This document shows positions 63,237-64,000 of a stretch of 64,000 nucleotides of DNA, one piece after another (the first letter of the stretch is position 1; every line of letters begins with the position of its first letter). The notes below the pieces were generated by a model. It saw only the letters and a list, made by a program, of their open reading frames with translations. It was not told where the DNA came from and did no database searches. Position numbers and translations under genes: made by a program. The stretch is taken from assembly GCF_026262505.1 (NCBI RefSeq), contig NC_067208.1:7511962-7575961 (forward strand), written 5' to 3'. The DNA is from Trichomonas vaginalis G3 (Eukaryota; Parabasalia; Trichomonadida; Trichomonadidae).

Positions 63237-63988
63237 AAACAGAAATTCATCAAAAGTGACAGCTCTCAATTTTTGACATTTGTAAATTCTAAATTGAACG
63301 AGAAAAATGAAATAATACTAAGCATAATACATATATTCTAAGATTAATTATAATTAGGAAAAGTTAGTTTGAGAGTACTTTTCATAGGCATAAGAATGAA
63401 ATCTTCTGAAAAAATCAATATCACATAAACTCATATTATTTTCTAATATATAAACTATTTTATATAAAAATCAAATTCAATGATCTTAAAAGCGAAGGAT
63501 AAACCTCAAAATTTACGAATATAATGAGTGGGAATATAATGCTTATCTATCATAAAACCATATGAAATCTCAATTTATTTTCATATTCAAATGGACTGAG
63601 TGTTATAACATTTAAACATTTTTGCTAATTGTCGTCAAAAAATTAGCGTAAAGCAAAAATTGATGATTTCATATGGTTTTTATGATAGATAAGCATTATA
63701 TTCCCACTCATTATATTCGTAAATTTGAGGTTTATCCTTCGCTTTTAAAGATCATTGAATTTGAATTTTTATATAAATAGTTATTATTTAGAAATAATAT
63801 GAGTTTATGTGATATTATTTTTCAGAAGATTTTGTGTTCTTCTTCAAAATTTTATTTTTTTATTAAAAAGAATCTTTACAAAATATACATTTACTTTAAT
63901 TAATATTTAAAAACGTGCTCTTATCAAAAGTTCCAAAAATCAATATTTTAGCTTTTCTGAGGTGTCACTTTTGATGAATTTCTGTTTA
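63237..63988. repeat. Fold-back repeat reaching the window edge
   Basis: Inner arms of about 170 bases (63,400-63,569 and 63,663-63,831) match with few small differences and enclose about 93 bases. An outer pair of 25 bases (CAGAAATTCATCAAAAGTGA at 63,240 and its complement at 63,965) matches exactly, while the 130 bases between inner and outer arms have diverged. It may be a fold-back or MITE-type element, possibly continuing past 64,000. Confidence 0.8.
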
Positions 63989-64000
63989 CATACAGGACAA

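Overview
The window looks like a piece of a trichomonad (parabasalid) nuclear genome, Trichomonas or Tritrichomonas-like. The evidence is very AT-rich DNA, short ankyrin proteins, beta-helix surface-type proteins, a TCA-type initiator next to start codons, dense DNA transposons and an inserted Polinton/Maverick. The species is inferred. A 100-base run of N at 21,989-22,088 marks an assembly join.

Region 1 (1-46,443) is an array of long duplications in two orientations around the gap. It holds ten copies (C1-C10) of a gene for a predicted right-handed beta-helix protein, three full-length near-identical ankyrin genes plus broken copies, and four TTAA-flanked non-autonomous element types (128 bp, 1.05 kb, 1.5 kb, 3.2 kb). 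It also holds a repeated set of broken host genes: an EXO1-like nuclease, RPA32 and a uridine-kinase-like nucleoside kinase. Left of the gap the beta-helix genes point right and the ankyrin genes left; right of it the orientation is reversed. One higher-order unit right of the gap is about 15.6 kb (22,307 to 37,948).

The beta-helix copies fall into two types. C2, C3, C4 and C7 have a start codon, an initiator-like site and a 25-bp-arm palindrome directly upstream. C6, C8, C9 and C10 keep long open frames (C5 is frameshifted), but all five lack a start codon and follow the same TAG head-to-head with a broken EXO1-like gene. The proteins are nearly identical except for small clusters of very different residues about every 24 residues, roughly one per predicted coil. 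This suggests a diversifying family with promoter-bearing and silent cassettes. It is the main candidate for an undescribed system here; the mechanism is inference.

A second notable object is the 3.2-kb TTAA element at 28,459-31,643. It has no sizeable gene but carries about a dozen different successive hairpins.

Region 2 (about 46,444-59,970) is an old, broken Polinton-like element inserted into a stub of the EXO1-like pseudogene. Its parts include a DNA methyltransferase-like gene, a tail-fibre/collar protein, an integrase, a family B DNA polymerase, an HNH protein, small proteins, tight divergent promoters and a 22-bp repeat array.

Region 3 (59,971-64,000) is AT-rich. It has a 120-bp tandem repeat, a decayed mariner of 1,310 bp with recognisable ends, and a long fold-back repeat running to the window edge.
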